Shown in pieces: positions 26,901-26,927 of a stretch of DNA of 26,927 bases. Numbering within the stretch: position 1 is the first letter of the stretch; every line of letters starts with the position of its first letter. Both the position numbers and the translations under genes were made by a program. The notes under the pieces are model-generated. The model did no database searches, was not told the origin of the DNA, and saw nothing but the letters and a program-made list of their open reading frames with translations. The DNA is from Omnitrophica WOR_2 bacterium RIFCSPLOWO2_12_FULL_51_24 (GTDB lineage Bacteria > Omnitrophota > Gorgyraeia > Pluralincolimonadales > Pluralincolimonadaceae), in NCBI GenBank assembly GCA_001805885.1, contig MHHC01000053.1, forward strand, positions 1 through 26,927. The letters are read 5' to 3'.

Positions 26901-26927
26901 CCGACGTCAAGATATATTTAAGAAGTA
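23909..26927 (+). CDS. Giant GspK/PilX-like pseudopilin with PA14 domain (partial at 3' end)
   Basis: Open from GTG 23909 to the window edge, about 1006 codons with no stop. The N-terminus RGVALLLVISILGLLVLIG (about 11-29) followed by ARYIAEAGINRALADMRS is the GspK/PilX membrane start. It lacks Glu at +5, as is usual for GspK. ILRTAGLTNRDIALIIDYRDYDS (about 132-154) matches the GspK helical insert. Residues about 222-393 form a PA14 domain: GLLAKYFSN, RYEGYIEI, FRIKIDDGIRFFIEE, GWHRIRIDYYD, INLKWGG. The remaining 600 or so residues are Asp/Gly/Asn-rich and unrecognised. The GTG follows GGAGAGAGG; GTG at 23861 and 23885 are in-frame alternatives. It lies 123 bp after gspJ, a gap with a small hairpin. 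PA14 commonly binds carbohydrate or protein ligands, so a surface-exposed tip adhesin is inferred. Confidence 0.85.
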   Translation, partial: MIKKGLWNTKRGVALLLVISILGLLVLIGTSFALNMLLTRKETTNFLNSVKARYIAEAGINRALADMRSRVKTDSYGNLTAYINGYVAASGTDVAFGQGTYTLSFSTDTSGNVISEADKVNISSFDEFDNSQINILRTAGLTNRDIALIIDYRDYDSNATLIIGPPPGNGVENAGCKDRPYATIEEVKAAFINGGATVAAANTSYNLIKDKVTVNKPIMRGGLLAKYFSNITGTSPSVVIDESAASFEGEIIELGNFEEHYIEGGDGDTWDQDSGWLESHDAEFAGGHLITSPGDFGLNTFAVRYEGYIEILPSEVSSPITFRIKIDDGIRFFIEETDVLGELGWKDQFQASGNASNYTFSYTFQAPGWHRIRIDYYDNTGENAINLKWGGSDWNTASFVPAERFGYEAPTETIPASVTPTIYNNAGNYNITCTAKVTIGTQVLAQKRISAVIRFFGTWTQTTKDEFYAAWFNDYATGIPSGYVRIPETPQTPPPSGGVDYRDGEMRNVTWLDSCPLNATDDLEAGGYTTQSDSLKLGLWIDGDSDSGYTSSMLKALVLAKKWEDTPADPDNPKGWINIIKDDGGSNFFFISWGDFNNGYTADGSDNELTIVTGWHEGRRFEVNPFYYFPSLGTDHKLVDGTPDVFMRVWTAVDYAPSKIESGGNWEPRTYWVGEGTLYTGTLDTDGNPNGSGVYAGIPVDANGTEIVDNPYTGDGGRGYGYDINSDGLYQIGERICKVHPKNSTTRTMIYGASPFNLDAWPGNYTYWQSEAPFATPMIYAAGERMDDINLPAQRGARGFSLLQKDTDNEDTGQRGWTYAVHQDLLQGDDEDMLELIVNSATDTTLDNPAYVNRVWWAGKDFLPAATLTMIGRNGEYRGNARGKKGVVIYNRFTPKVTPDFPVTTPNFQFLSRNVYDASGDVGGWNDWAKWMTSTVVKTALELKRSGGNSTVTTYWDNIRIIPASGFLVSAPHVARSSTDADAAWGTVSWTEDKPANTDVKIYLRS

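Overview
The window is a bacterial chromosome segment that reads best as PVC superphylum, most likely candidate phylum Omnitrophota (OP3). That placement rests on inference: the 16S gene opens with a GTGGTTTAGGCATGCAAGTCG-like stretch and has GGCTGC, not GGCAGC, at the bacterial 338 site. The proteins are rich in ATA-Ile and AGG-Arg codons, and a pseudopilin operon is present. No taxonomic search was possible.

Region 1 (1-15747) is a dense, one-directional run of housekeeping genes, most of them overlapping or spaced by a few bases: rimP-nusA-infB (transcription and translation), trpS, scpA-scpB (condensin partners), then pheA-hisC-aroF-tyrA. That last set is entry to the shikimate route plus both terminal branches to Phe and Tyr. 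cmk, plsC, rpsA and tyrS follow, and then a lone membrane-anchored sugar-type solute-binding protein. The only sizeable gap lies before aroF and holds two strong inverted repeats. scpB and pheA share 119 bp in different frames.

Region 2 (15748-21956) is a complete rrn operon: consensus promoter, boxA-bearing leader containing an intrinsic terminator, 16S, tRNA-Ile(GAT), tRNA-Ala(TGC), second boxA, 23S, 5S and terminator. Long complementary arms flank both large rRNAs. The 23S gene is interrupted after the base equivalent to E. coli U1931 by a 748-nt group I intron carrying a 173-residue LAGLIDADG homing endonuclease. P1, P3, P7, P8 and P10 can be drawn from the sequence. P10 fixes the exon junction so that the last intron base is A instead of the near-universal G, while the guanosine-binding pair in P7 still looks like G-C. 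This is the most unusual object in the window.

Region 3 (21957-22194) is a structured spacer with a decayed partial copy of the 5S 3' end, a perfect 12-bp palindrome and a second terminator.

Region 4 (22195-26927) begins with a consensus promoter almost touching the first start codon. It encodes four minor pseudopilin-like proteins in the order H-I-J-K. The last is a very large GspK/PilX-like protein with an inserted PA14 domain, open for about 1006 codons and cut by the window edge.
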